Shown here: positions 30,187 through 38,917 of the stretch, piece by piece | Position numbering within the stretch: position 1 is the stretch's first letter | Layout of the letters: each line of letters begins with the position of its first letter | Source of the DNA: Caballeronia pedi | GTDB lineage: Bacteria; Pseudomonadota; Gammaproteobacteria; Burkholderiales; Burkholderiaceae | NCBI RefSeq assembly: GCF_001544915.2 | Contig: NZ_FCOE02000019.1 | Span: forward strand, 1-64,000 | DNA length: 64,000 nt | Reading direction: 5' to 3' | Notes under the pieces: generated by a model | Database searches by the model: none | Seen by the model: the letters and a program-made list of their open reading frames with translations, nothing else | Told to the model about the DNA's origin: nothing | Position numbers and translations under genes: made by a program

Positions 30187-31824
30187 ATGGAACGGTCAGC
30201 CCACGTCGATACATTCGCGCGCGATCATCTGCCGCCAGAGGAGCAATGGCCGGTCTTCATGCTCGACGACGCGAATGTCGCCTACCCCGCGCGCATCAAT
30301 TGCGCGACCGAATTGCTGGATCGCGCGATCGAAAGCGGACACGGCGATCGTCCCGCGATCTGGTCCGATGTCGATGGCAAGCCGCATGCAACGAGCTATC
30401 GCGCGTTGCGCGCGCTCGTGAATCGCAGCGCGCATGTGCTCGTCGATGAGATGGGCTTGCGTCCGGGCAATCGCGTGCTGCTGCGCGGGCCGAATACGTT
30501 GCAGATGGCCGTCGCTTTTTTCGCGGCGCTGAAGGCGGGTCTCGTCGTCGTGCCGACCATGCCGCTGCTGCGCGCGAAAGAGCTGAAGCAGATCATCGAC
30601 AAGGCGAATATTTCAGCGGCGCTATGCGATGTGCGTCTGACTGACGAACTGAAACGCTGCGAAACGAAGGGCGACGAATTCCATTGCGAAACGCTCGCGC
30701 AAGTCTGCACGTTTCACGACGATGCAGCCGATTCGCTCGAATCGCTCGCTGCAACGAAGCCCGATCAATTCGATGCCTGCGACACCGCCGCCGATGACGT
30801 ATGCCTGATCGCATTCACGAGCGGCACGACAGGCGCGCCGAAGGGCTGCATGCAGTTTCATCGCGACGTGCTCGCGATGTGCGATCTCTTTCCGCGCCAT
30901 ATCCTCAAGCCCACCTCACGCGATGTATTCTGCGGCACGCCGCCCCTCGCATTCACGTTCGGCCTCGGCGGCCTGTTGTGCTTTCCGCTGCGCGTGGGCG
31001 CATCGACGGTGCTGCTCGAAAGGCTCACGCCCGAAACGCTGCTGCAAACCGTCGAACGCTTTCACGCGACGATCATGTTCACCGCGCCGACGTTCTACCG
31101 GCAGATGGCGCCGCTCGTCGGGCGCTTCGACCTGTCGAGCCTGACGAAGACCGTATCGGCGGGCGAGGCCTTGCCCGATTCGACGCGCGCGCTATGGCGC
31201 GAAGCGAGCGGCATCGAGATGATCGACGGCATCGGCGGCACGGAGATGATCCATATCTTCATTTCGTCGGCGGGTGCGGACGTGCGCGAACATGCGATCG
31301 GCCGCGCGGTGCCGGGCTATGTCGTGCAGGCCGTCGACGATGCGATGCAGCCCGTGCCGCCCGGCACGATCGGCAAGCTCGCGGTGCGCGGTCCGACGGG
31401 TTGCCGCTATCTCGCCGACGAGCGCCAGTCGAAGTTCGTGCGCGACGGCTGGAACCTGCCCGGCGATTCCGTCGTGATCGATGAAGACGGCTATGTGTTC
31501 TATCAGGCGCGCGCCGACGACATGATCGTATCGGCGGGCTACAACATCTCGGGGCCGGAAGTGGAAAGCGTGCTGATGCAGCACGAAGCCGTTGCGGAAT
31601 GCGGCGTGATCGGCGTACCCGACGAAACGCGCGGACAGATCGTGAAAGCGTTCGTCGTGCTCAATCCCGGCTTCACCGGTGACGATGCGCTCATTTCGCA
31701 CTTGCAGGACTTCGTCAAGCGCAATGTCGCACCGTACAAGTATCCGCGCGTCGTGGCGTTTCTCGACGCGCTGCCGCGCACGGAGACCGGCAAGCTCAAG
31801 CGCTTCGCCTTGCGTTCGATGTAG
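30187..31824 (+). CDS. Aryl-CoA ligase of the benzoate-CoA ligase family (probable 2-aminobenzoate-CoA ligase)
   Basis: The 545-residue AMP-forming ligase has the P-loop-like motif AFTSGTTGAPKG near 215, GIGGTEMIHIF near 355, and C-terminal YQARADDMIVSAGYNISGPEVES with the catalytic Lys in TETGKLKRFALR. It activates the carboxylate as an acyl-adenylate and then a CoA thioester, the entry step of the pathway. A GGAGAG box precedes the ATG. Length and motif wording match the benzoate/2-aminobenzoate-CoA ligase group rather than fatty acyl ligases. In Azoarcus the homologous operon carries the symbol abmG; I leave the symbol blank because substrate specificity is inferred. Confidence 0.9.
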   Translation: MERSAHVDTFARDHLPPEEQWPVFMLDDANVAYPARINCATELLDRAIESGHGDRPAIWSDVDGKPHATSYRALRALVNRSAHVLVDEMGLRPGNRVLLRGPNTLQMAVAFFAALKAGLVVVPTMPLLRAKELKQIIDKANISAALCDVRLTDELKRCETKGDEFHCETLAQVCTFHDDAADSLESLAATKPDQFDACDTAADDVCLIAFTSGTTGAPKGCMQFHRDVLAMCDLFPRHILKPTSRDVFCGTPPLAFTFGLGGLLCFPLRVGASTVLLERLTPETLLQTVERFHATIMFTAPTFYRQMAPLVGRFDLSSLTKTVSAGEALPDSTRALWREASGIEMIDGIGGTEMIHIFISSAGADVREHAIGRAVPGYVVQAVDDAMQPVPPGTIGKLAVRGPTGCRYLADERQSKFVRDGWNLPGDSVVIDEDGYVFYQARADDMIVSAGYNISGPEVESVLMQHEAVAECGVIGVPDETRGQIVKAFVVLNPGFTGDDALISHLQDFVKRNVAPYKYPRVVAFLDALPRTETGKLKRFALRSM

Positions 31825-31909
31825 CAAGCTCGCAAAACGTTTGCTTGGTAGAGTATGGCTCACGCCCGCCGCGAGGCGGCTTGCCCACTCTTCCGAGCAA
31901 ACAAGAAAA

Positions 31910-33517
31910 ATGGCTTCGACGCACCGACTCCTCGCCGTCTCCCTCTTTGCTGCATTTGCATTGACCTCACAGGCCGCATCGGCCGCGAGCAAGACGCTCG
32001 TGTTCTGCTCCGAAGGCAGTCCCGCCGGCTTCGATTCCGCGCAATACACCACCAGCACGGACTTCGACGCGGGCGCTCACGTCGTCTATGACGAGTTGGT
32101 CGAATTCAAGCGCGGCACGCTCGATCTCGTGCCGGGCCTCGCGGAGAAATGGGACGAGTCACCGGACGCGAAGACCTTCACGTTTCATCTGCGGCGCGGC
32201 GTGAAGTTTCAATCTACTTCATGGTTCAAGCCCACGCGCGACTTCAATGCGGACGATGTCGTGTTCACGTTCAAACGCATGATCGATCCGAACGAGCCGT
32301 TTCAGAAGGCGCATCCGGTCAGCTTTCCGTATCTGACCGATCTCGGCTACGACAAGAACATCGCATCCGTCGACAAGCTCGACGATTACACCGTGCGCTT
32401 CACGCTGAAGACCGCCGATGTCGTGTTCGTGCGCAACATCGCGATGGAATTCGCGTCGATCGTCTCGGCGGAATATGCGGCGCAACTGCTCAAGCAGGGC
32501 AAGCCGGAAGACTTCAATCAGAAGCCTGTGGGCACGGGCGCGTTCGTATTCCGCGACTATCAGAAGGATGCGACGATCCGCTACGACGCGAACCCGACTT
32601 ACTGGAATCGCAAGGACGTGCATATCGACAAGCTCATCTTCTCGATCACGCCCGATGCCGCCGTGCGTCAGCAAAAACTCTCGGGCGGCGAATGCCAGGT
32701 GACGTCGTTTCCGCGCCCCGCCGACATCGCGGCGTCGAAGCAGGACCCGAAGCTCACGGTGCTGTCGGGCGTGGGCTTCAACGTCGCGTACGTGGGCTAC
32801 AACACCACGCACAAGCCGCTCGACAACGTGAACGTGCGCCGCGCGCTCGACATGGCGATCGACAAGCAGGCGATCATCAAGACGGTGTACGAAGGCGCGG
32901 CCACCGTCGCGACCAACCCGATGCCGCCTTCGCAATGGTCGTATAACAAGGCATTGAAGGACGCGCCGCACGATCCCGCGAAGGCGAAGGCGCTGCTGAA
33001 GGACGCGGGCTTCCCGGACGGCTTCACGATCACGCTATGGGCCATGCCCGTACAGCGCGGCTATAACCCGAACGCGCGTCTGATGGCGCAACTCATTCAG
33101 TCGGACTGGGCGAAGATCGGCGTGAAGGCGAATATCGTCACGTACGAATGGGCCGAGTACAACAAGCGCGCGAAGACCAACGGCGAGCACGACGCGATTC
33201 TTTATGGCTGGCTCGGCGATAACGGCGATCCGGACAACTGGCTCGGCACGACGCTCGGTTGCGATGCGGTGCACGGCAGCAACATGGCGAAGTGGTGCAA
33301 CAAGCAGTTCGACGATCTGCTCGCGAAGGCGCGCCTCGTCACCGATCAGAACGCGCGCACGAAGCTCTATGAGGAGGCGCAAGTGGTGTTCAAGGATCAG
33401 GTGCCGTACACGCCCCTCGCGCACGCCAATATCTTTCAGCCGATCTCGAAGCGCGTGCACGGCTATCTGATCAGCCCGCTCGGCGGGCATCGTTTCGACG
33501 GCATCACGTTCGATTGA
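31910..33517 (+). CDS. Periplasmic solute-binding protein, peptide/nickel (SBP family 5) type
   Basis: The 535-residue product has a clear signal peptide (MASTHRLLAVSLFAAFALTSQAASA). The mature part matches DppA-like binding proteins: LVFCSEGSPAGFDSAQYTT near the N-terminus, LVPGLAEKWDESPDAKTFTFHLRRGVKF, RRALDMAIDKQAI and CNKQFDDLLAKA. These bind di- or oligopeptides, haem precursors or glutathione for an ABC importer. No permease or ATPase gene adjoins it, so it is an orphan receptor that must share a transporter encoded elsewhere. It follows the aromatic-acid operon by 85 bases, and cotranscription is possible. Confidence 0.92.
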   Translation: MASTHRLLAVSLFAAFALTSQAASAASKTLVFCSEGSPAGFDSAQYTTSTDFDAGAHVVYDELVEFKRGTLDLVPGLAEKWDESPDAKTFTFHLRRGVKFQSTSWFKPTRDFNADDVVFTFKRMIDPNEPFQKAHPVSFPYLTDLGYDKNIASVDKLDDYTVRFTLKTADVVFVRNIAMEFASIVSAEYAAQLLKQGKPEDFNQKPVGTGAFVFRDYQKDATIRYDANPTYWNRKDVHIDKLIFSITPDAAVRQQKLSGGECQVTSFPRPADIAASKQDPKLTVLSGVGFNVAYVGYNTTHKPLDNVNVRRALDMAIDKQAIIKTVYEGAATVATNPMPPSQWSYNKALKDAPHDPAKAKALLKDAGFPDGFTITLWAMPVQRGYNPNARLMAQLIQSDWAKIGVKANIVTYEWAEYNKRAKTNGEHDAILYGWLGDNGDPDNWLGTTLGCDAVHGSNMAKWCNKQFDDLLAKARLVTDQNARTKLYEEAQVVFKDQVPYTPLAHANIFQPISKRVHGYLISPLGGHRFDGITFD

Positions 33518-33799
33518 TCAGCCTCCGCGATACCACGCATCGATGCTGTCGCGCTGCTCGCGCTTGCCCGCCTGCATCCTGTACGTATCGGCGCCGCCGA
33601 CCGCGCTGGTCGCCACGTCAGGCATGGCGTGCTTGACAGGCTTGGGACTCAGCGCATGAACGGCGCGCGCGTCGTGCGAGACCGGCGCGACCGCGCCACG
33701 GCAATTCATGTTTGCCGTGGCGCAATCGTCGGCGTAGGCGTGAACGGCTGAGAACGCCGCGCTCGCGGCCAATAGAACGGCAATGGTCTTCGCTTTCAT
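33518..33799 (-). CDS. Small secreted protein of unknown function
   Basis: The 93-residue product starts MKAKTIAVLLAASAAFSAVHAYADD, a signal peptide with likely cleavage after AYA. The mature peptide is short, has two Cys (DDCATANMNCRG) and ends DSIDAWYRGG. I do not recognise a family. The ATG at 33799 is preferred over 33883 because only it gives a signal peptide. Its stop codon abuts the stop of the convergent solute-binding protein gene with no bases between them. Confidence 0.7.
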   Translation of the reverse strand: MKAKTIAVLLAASAAFSAVHAYADDCATANMNCRGAVAPVSHDARAVHALSPKPVKHAMPDVATSAVGGADTYRMQAGKREQRDSIDAWYRGG

Positions 33800-34113
33800 G
33801 GCGATCCCCGTGAACGTGTCGATGCGACAGATGCATGGCCTGTGCCGGGAATGGTTCGGACTCGCTGAGAGCCCTGCAAACAAAGGGATTCAGCGTGACG
33901 CACGGTCGCGCCGAAAACGCGCACATGTCGGGATGACGCCAACGCTTTCGCCATGCGTGTCCGACGCAATCCGACAGCACGACTGTGCGGGTGTCGTTTT
34001 CTGCCGATTTCCGGACGCGTGAGCGAAGGCACGCGCGCCGCTCGATCCGCACACTCTATCGAACCATCATGCCGAGGGCCGCGCGCCTCATCGGCAAATC
34101 AGGAGTGAGACAA
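33800..34113. other. Gap without a recognised gene
   Basis: About 310 bases lie between two divergent genes. Promoters for the small secreted protein and the ProP-like transporter must be here. I see no persuasive hexamer pair, long repeat or structured RNA. Confidence 0.45.
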
Positions 34114-35586
34114 TTGAGCCTCTCGCACGAGCGCAATGCCCGCATCGAATCGTCGCCGCATCTCACGGCAGGCGATATCACCGTCGTCGATCATGCCCTG
34201 CTGAAACGTGCCGTCGGCGCGATGGCGCTCGGCAACGCCATGGAATGGTTCGACTTCGGCGTGTATAGCTACATCGCCGTCGTGCTCGGCAAGGTGTTCT
34301 TTCCGTCGAGCAGTCCGTCCGCGCAATTGATCGCGACCTTCGGCACGTTCGCCGCCGCGTTCCTGGTACGGCCGATCGGCGGCATGGTCTTCGGTCCGCT
34401 CGGCGACAGGATCGGCCGTCAGCGCGTGCTCGCGATGACGATGATCATGATGGCCGTCGGCACCTTCTGTATCGGCCTGATTCCGAGCTATGGCTCGATC
34501 GGCATCCTCGCGCCCGTGCTGCTGCTCGTCGCGCGGCTCGTGCAGGGCTTCTCCACGGGCGGCGAGTACGGCGGCGCGGCTACGTTCATCGCCGAGTTCT
34601 CGACCGATGCGCGGCGCGGCTTCTACGGCAGCTTTCTGGAAGTCGGCACGCTGGTGGGTTACATACTCGGCGCGGGCACGGTTGCATTGCTGACCGCGAC
34701 GCTCTCGCACGACGCGCTGCTTTCGTGGGGATGGCGCGTGCCGTTCATGATCGCGGGCCCGCTCGGACTCGTCGGTCTGTATATTCGCGTGAAGCTCGAA
34801 GAAACGCCGGCTTTCAAGAAGGAAGCCGAGACGCGCGAGGCGCATGAACGTTCTCGTCCGAAGCAAGCGTTCACAGCGCTGCTCTCGCAGCAGTTCAAGC
34901 CGATGATGCAGTGCGTCGGGCTCGTGCTGATCTTCAACGTCACCGATTACATGGCGCTGTCGTACCTGCCGAGCTTTCTGTCGGCGACCCTGCATTTCGA
35001 TGAAACGCACGGCCTCTTTCTCGTGCTGCTCGTGATGGTGCTGATGATCCCGATGACGCTCTTCGCGGGTCACCTCTCCGACCTGATCGGCCGCAAGCCG
35101 GTGATGATGGCCGGCTGCATCGGCCTCTTCGCGCTGTCGATTCCCGCGCTGTTGCTGGTGCGCACGGGCGCGCTGCTGCCGGTGTTCCTCGGCCTACTCA
35201 TTCTCGGCGCATTGCTTTCGACGTTCACCGGCGTCATGCCTTCGGCGCTGCCCGCGCTCTTCCCGACGCGCATACGTTATAGCGCGCTCGCCATCGGATT
35301 CAACGTTTCGGTTTCGCTGTTCGGCGGCACGACGCCGCTCGTGACCGCCTGGCTCGTCGATGCGACCGGCAATCTGATGATGCCCGCGTACTATCTGATG
35401 GCGGCATCGGCGATAGGCGTGGTGTCCGTGCTCGCGCTGCGCGAAACCGCGCGCCAGCCGTTGCTGGGCTCGGGACCGTGCGTCGCCACGAAGGCAGAGG
35501 CGCTCGCCCTCGCGCGCAAGAAGCTGAAGGTCGTTCATTCGGGCAGACGCGAGCGCGAAGTCGTTCCGCAAAAGAAGCGCGCATGA
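34114..35586 (+). CDS. MHS-family major facilitator transporter, ProP-like
   Basis: The 490-residue protein has twelve hydrophobic segments and the metabolite:H+ symporter signatures ALGNAMEWFDFGVYSY in the first helix, GDRIGRQRVLAMTM in the first cytoplasmic loop and RLVQGFSTGGEYGGAATF in helix 4-5. The TTG at 34114 is chosen because AGGAG lies eight bases upstream; the frame stays open further 5' but without a binding site. The family imports osmolytes such as proline and betaine, or organic acids. The E. coli ProP coiled-coil tail is not evident; the C-terminus is a short Lys/Arg-rich stretch. It is convergent with dhaL. Confidence 0.9.
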   Translation: MSLSHERNARIESSPHLTAGDITVVDHALLKRAVGAMALGNAMEWFDFGVYSYIAVVLGKVFFPSSSPSAQLIATFGTFAAAFLVRPIGGMVFGPLGDRIGRQRVLAMTMIMMAVGTFCIGLIPSYGSIGILAPVLLLVARLVQGFSTGGEYGGAATFIAEFSTDARRGFYGSFLEVGTLVGYILGAGTVALLTATLSHDALLSWGWRVPFMIAGPLGLVGLYIRVKLEETPAFKKEAETREAHERSRPKQAFTALLSQQFKPMMQCVGLVLIFNVTDYMALSYLPSFLSATLHFDETHGLFLVLLVMVLMIPMTLFAGHLSDLIGRKPVMMAGCIGLFALSIPALLLVRTGALLPVFLGLLILGALLSTFTGVMPSALPALFPTRIRYSALAIGFNVSVSLFGGTTPLVTAWLVDATGNLMMPAYYLMAASAIGVVSVLALRETARQPLLGSGPCVATKAEALALARKKLKVVHSGRREREVVPQKKRA

Positions 35587-35598
35587 ATCGGGCGCCAT

Positions 35599-36225
35599 TC
35601 ATGCCGTCAGCGCATTTCTCAGCGCTTCGAGAAACCTGACATAGGCGGTCGCGCCAGGGTCCGCGTGGCCGATGCTGCGTTCCTGTACCCACGCAGCGCG
35701 GCCTTTCTTCGATTGCATCGCGGCAGTCGCGCTGACCTGCTCGCGCGCTTTCGCGATCATCGCGTCGAGGCTGTCCGTTGCGCTGCCCTGCGAGGCGGCC
35801 AGTATGTCGAGACTTGGCACGAGTGCATCGAGCACGGTCTTGTCGCCGACCCGACTCTTGCCGCGCTCGATGATGCGCGTCGCCACCGCCTGCCCGATCG
35901 CGAGCGCTTCCTCATGCCCGATCGCGTCCTTGCCGTTCACCGTTTTCGCCGCGGCGAGCAAGCCACCGCCGACGAGCGCCGCGAACGTCGATGGATTCGC
36001 CGTCGAGAACGCCTTGGCCGCGGCCAGCATGACTTCGTTCAGCGTGGCCTCTTCGGGCAGCGCGTTCAACGCCTTCACGACAGCCGCCGAGCCCGCCTGC
36101 ACGGTGATGCCGAGATCGCCGTCGCCGAGTGCGGCGTCGAGGTCGCGCAGTTCATCGGCGTGTGCGGGAAGCGCGCTCAGCGCGCGCGTGAGGATGTCCC
36201 GCAGTTCCTTGCTCGTCACACTCAT
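35599..36225 (-). CDS. DhaL-type nucleotide-binding kinase subunit
   Basis: The 208-residue all-helical protein has LDAALGDGDLGITV, where the Asp residues bind Mg-nucleotide, and GDKTVLDAL near 130. Canonical DhaL has DGDHG; here it is DGDLG, a variant common in kinases that act on other keto-sugars. It follows dhaK by 12 bases with an AAGGAG box. No DhaM or PTS phosphodonor gene is nearby, so ATP is the likely donor. It works with the DhaK subunit to phosphorylate a short ketose such as dihydroxyacetone or erythrulose. Confidence 0.88.
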   Translation of the reverse strand: MSVTSKELRDILTRALSALPAHADELRDLDAALGDGDLGITVQAGSAAVVKALNALPEEATLNEVMLAAAKAFSTANPSTFAALVGGGLLAAAKTVNGKDAIGHEEALAIGQAVATRIIERGKSRVGDKTVLDALVPSLDILAASQGSATDSLDAMIAKAREQVSATAAMQSKKGRAAWVQERSIGHADPGATAYVRFLEALRNALTA

Positions 36226-36237
36226 CGCACGCTCCTT

Positions 36238-37248
36238 TCAGGATGGGGTGCCGTCGCGGAAGAACGGCGAACGCGCGGGCGCGTCGAGGAGCGCATCGAG
36301 TTCGTCGTCGAGCAGCATCACGGTGATCGATGCGCCGGCCATCTCCAGGCTCGTGACATATTCGCCGACGTACGAGCGAGCGACCTTCAGTCCTTCATCG
36401 GCGATGAGTTTCGCCGAGCGCCGATACAGCAGATAGAGCTCTTCGAGCGGCGTCGCGCCGAGGCCGTTCACGAGCAGCGCGACGCGCGAGCCTTTGGGCG
36501 CGGCGAGATCGCCGATGATCTGTCCGGTGAGACGTTCGGCGATGGCATCGGCGGATTCAAGCTTGCCGCGATGCGTGCCCGGTTCACCGTGAATGCCGAT
36601 GCCGATTTCCATCTCGCCGTCGGGCAGCGTGAAGGTGGGCTTGCCAGCGGCGGGGAGGATCGTCGGTGACAGGCCGACGCCCATCGTGCGGCAGTTGGCG
36701 TTCGCCTTGGCGCAGATGCGCGCGACTTCATCGAGCGAATCGCCGCGTTCGGCGGCGGCGCCCGCGCATTTGAATGCGAACACCATGCCGGCGACGCCGC
36801 GACGGTCGGCAGCGCGTTCCTTCGGAGCGGAGGCGACATCGTCGGTCAGCACAACGGTTCTGATGTCGATGCCTTCGGCTTCCGCGAGGTCGGCGGCGAG
36901 GTCGAAGTTGAGTACGTCGCCGCCGTAGTTGCCGTAGACGTAGAGCACGCCTGCGCCACCGTTCACGGCTTTCGTCGCTCCGAAGATCTGTTCCGATGAG
37001 GGAGAAGAGAAGACGTTGCCTACCGCTACGCCACTGCACAAGCCCTCGCCTACGTAGCCGAGGAAGCCCGGCATGTGGCCCGAGCCGCCGCCGGTAACGA
37101 TGCCTACTCGGTCAGAGTTTGGGGCGTCGGCGCGGACTAGCGCGCGGTGGTCCGCTGTTGCGGGTTTGATCCAATGCGGATGTGCGAGCAGAAGGGATTC
37201 GATGATCTCATCGACGAATGCTTCCGGGTGGTTAATGATCTTCTTCAT
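36238..37248 (-). CDS. DhaK-type ketose kinase subunit
   Basis: The 336-residue product matches the DhaK fold with GIVTGGGSGHMPGFLGYVGEGLCSGVAVGNVFSSPS and a central IGIGIHGEPGT stretch, whose His is expected to form the covalent hemiaminal with the ketose. Canonical dihydroxyacetone kinases read GGGSGHEPAH; here it is GGGSGHMPGF, so the substrate may be a different ketose, for example erythrulose. It is separated from the sugar importer genes by a 0.67-kb gap filled with a giant palindromic repeat, so it may have its own promoter or depend on read-through. Confidence 0.88.
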   Translation of the reverse strand: MKKIINHPEAFVDEIIESLLLAHPHWIKPATADHRALVRADAPNSDRVGIVTGGGSGHMPGFLGYVGEGLCSGVAVGNVFSSPSSEQIFGATKAVNGGAGVLYVYGNYGGDVLNFDLAADLAEAEGIDIRTVVLTDDVASAPKERAADRRGVAGMVFAFKCAGAAAERGDSLDEVARICAKANANCRTMGVGLSPTILPAAGKPTFTLPDGEMEIGIGIHGEPGTHRGKLESADAIAERLTGQIIGDLAAPKGSRVALLVNGLGATPLEELYLLYRRSAKLIADEGLKVARSYVGEYVTSLEMAGASITVMLLDDELDALLDAPARSPFFRDGTPS

Positions 37249-37302
37249 GTTTGATTGTCTCCGTGAATTTTGTTGGACTGAGCCTCTATGGAAGCCTGAT
37301 TT

Positions 37303-37887
37303 CGTGTCGGTCTATTAGTGTTGCCCCTCCCCGGGGCGGGGGTCACTTTCTTTGCTGCTGCAAAGAAAGTAACCAAAGAAAGCAGCTTTCCCCATCCAAA
37401 GTACTTCATGCCGGCCCCGGCACAGGCGAACGGCTAGGGCACAGCAGTAGCGAGTGCCCTCATAGGCCACCTCGGGCGTGGACCGCGCACGGTCTGGCTC
37501 ATCACACCACAACAAAAGCTGGTTCAGCACCAAATGGCTCCGGCCCGCTTCGCGGCCGATGGGTCCTTCGGGGCTGCGTGTGCTTGTGCGTATCCAATTT
37601 TTCGTTGGTTTCCCTTGCAGACCCCACGGCAGCGCGTAGCGCTGGGCCGGAACTCTTTCGTGCTGAACCAGCGCCCTAAACGTTCTAGCTTGTCAGACCG
37701 TGCGCGGTCCACGCCCGGTTAGACCTACGAGGGCACTCGCTACAGCTGTACCCTAGCCGTTCGCCTGTGCCGCGGCCGGTATGAGGCGTTCCGGCTGGGG
37801 AAAGCTGCTTTCTTTGGTTACTTTCTTTGCAGCAGCAAAGAAAGTGACTGCCGCCCCGCACAGGGGCAACGCTAATAAACCGACACG
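37303..37887. repeat. Giant imperfect palindrome, copy 1
   Basis: Two arms of about 228 bases (37303-37530 and 37660-37887) are inverted copies of each other around a non-paired centre of about 129 bases. The outer 87 bases of each arm are nearly identical (for example CTTTCTTTGCTGCTGCAAAG within each), and each arm itself holds a small palindrome. Copy 2 is at 53142-53723 in the same orientation of the centre. The element fills the space between the importer permease and dhaK and encodes no credible protein. It behaves like a dispersed intergenic, possibly non-autonomous mobile element. Confidence 0.88.
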
Positions 37888-37915
37888 CCAACGGGATCCG
37901 GCGAAAAAAATTACG

Positions 37916-38917
37916 TCAAACCTTCTTACGCTGACTGAGCGCATCAAGCAAAACCGCAGCAAAAATAACCCCACCTTGAATGAACTGCGTCCAGAACGGA
38001 TTTACGCCGAGCAACGAAAGACCGACGTTGATCACACCGATCAACACCACCCCGATGAAGGTCCCCACAATAGAGCCCCGTCCGCCTGCAAGCGAAGTCC
38101 CCCCAATCACAATAGCCGCGATGACCTGCAACTCGAGCCCATTGGCCGCCGAAGGCAAAGCAGAATTCAACCGCCCGGCGAGCACGATGCCCGCAATCGC
38201 CGCAGTGACCCCCGCCAGCATGTAAGTGAAGAACACGACCCGCCGCACCGGAATGCCGGCCAATCGCGCCGCTTCCTGATTCCCGCCGACGGCGAACACC
38301 TGATGCCCAAACGTCGTCTTGCGCAACAGCACATGCCCGACGACAAAAACCACGAGCATTACGATCATCGGCATCGGCAAGCCAGCAACAGTCTTCGCAC
38401 CGAACAACGTGAACGCGTTCGGAAAATCGAACTTGGTTCGGCCATCGGAAATGGCGAGCGTGAGGCCTCGCGCCATGGCCATCGCAGCCAGCGTGACGAT
38501 GAAGGGCACGAGCCTCAACCACGACACTGCGAACCCGTTGAGCGCGCCCGCCGACGCGCCGACTGCGAGCGCCACGCATAACCCCGCCACGCCCAACCCG
38601 ACCGCACCCGGACTCGACCCCGCCATCACGGTCGCAGCGACCATGCCGCTCAGCGCCACCAGCGACCCGACCGACAAGTCGATCCCCGATGTGATGATGA
38701 CGAACGTGCCGCCCACCGCCGCGATGCCCACCACGGACACCTGCACCATGATGTTGGTGAGCGTGCTCGTGGTAAGAAACTCGGGCGATGCGATCGACAA
38801 CGCAATGCATATGATGACGAGCGCCGCGAACAATGGCCCGATGCCGCTCCTCAACTGACGGATCACACGGCGCGACAGCGCCTCCGAATCCGAACGATTG
38901 GCTGCCGTGGAGGTCAT
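37916..38917 (-). CDS. Ribose-type ABC transporter permease
   Basis: The 333-residue membrane protein of the RbsC/BPD_transp_2 family has about eight to ten hydrophobic segments and the family signature IITSGIDLSVGSLVALSGMV. Late in the protein are AAIVIGGTSLAGGRGSIVGTFIGVVLIG and FWTQFIQGGVIFAAVLLD. The ATG at 38917 (MTSTAANRS) has AGGAG upstream and overlaps the ATPase stop by four bases. It should form a homodimeric channel for a pentose-like sugar. The palindromic repeat begins 29 bases after its stop. Confidence 0.93.
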   Translation of the reverse strand: MTSTAANRSDSEALSRRVIRQLRSGIGPLFAALVIICIALSIASPEFLTTSTLTNIMVQVSVVGIAAVGGTFVIITSGIDLSVGSLVALSGMVAATVMAGSSPGAVGLGVAGLCVALAVGASAGALNGFAVSWLRLVPFIVTLAAMAMARGLTLAISDGRTKFDFPNAFTLFGAKTVAGLPMPMIVMLVVFVVGHVLLRKTTFGHQVFAVGGNQEAARLAGIPVRRVVFFTYMLAGVTAAIAGIVLAGRLNSALPSAANGLELQVIAAIVIGGTSLAGGRGSIVGTFIGVVLIGVINVGLSLLGVNPFWTQFIQGGVIFAAVLLDALSQRKKV

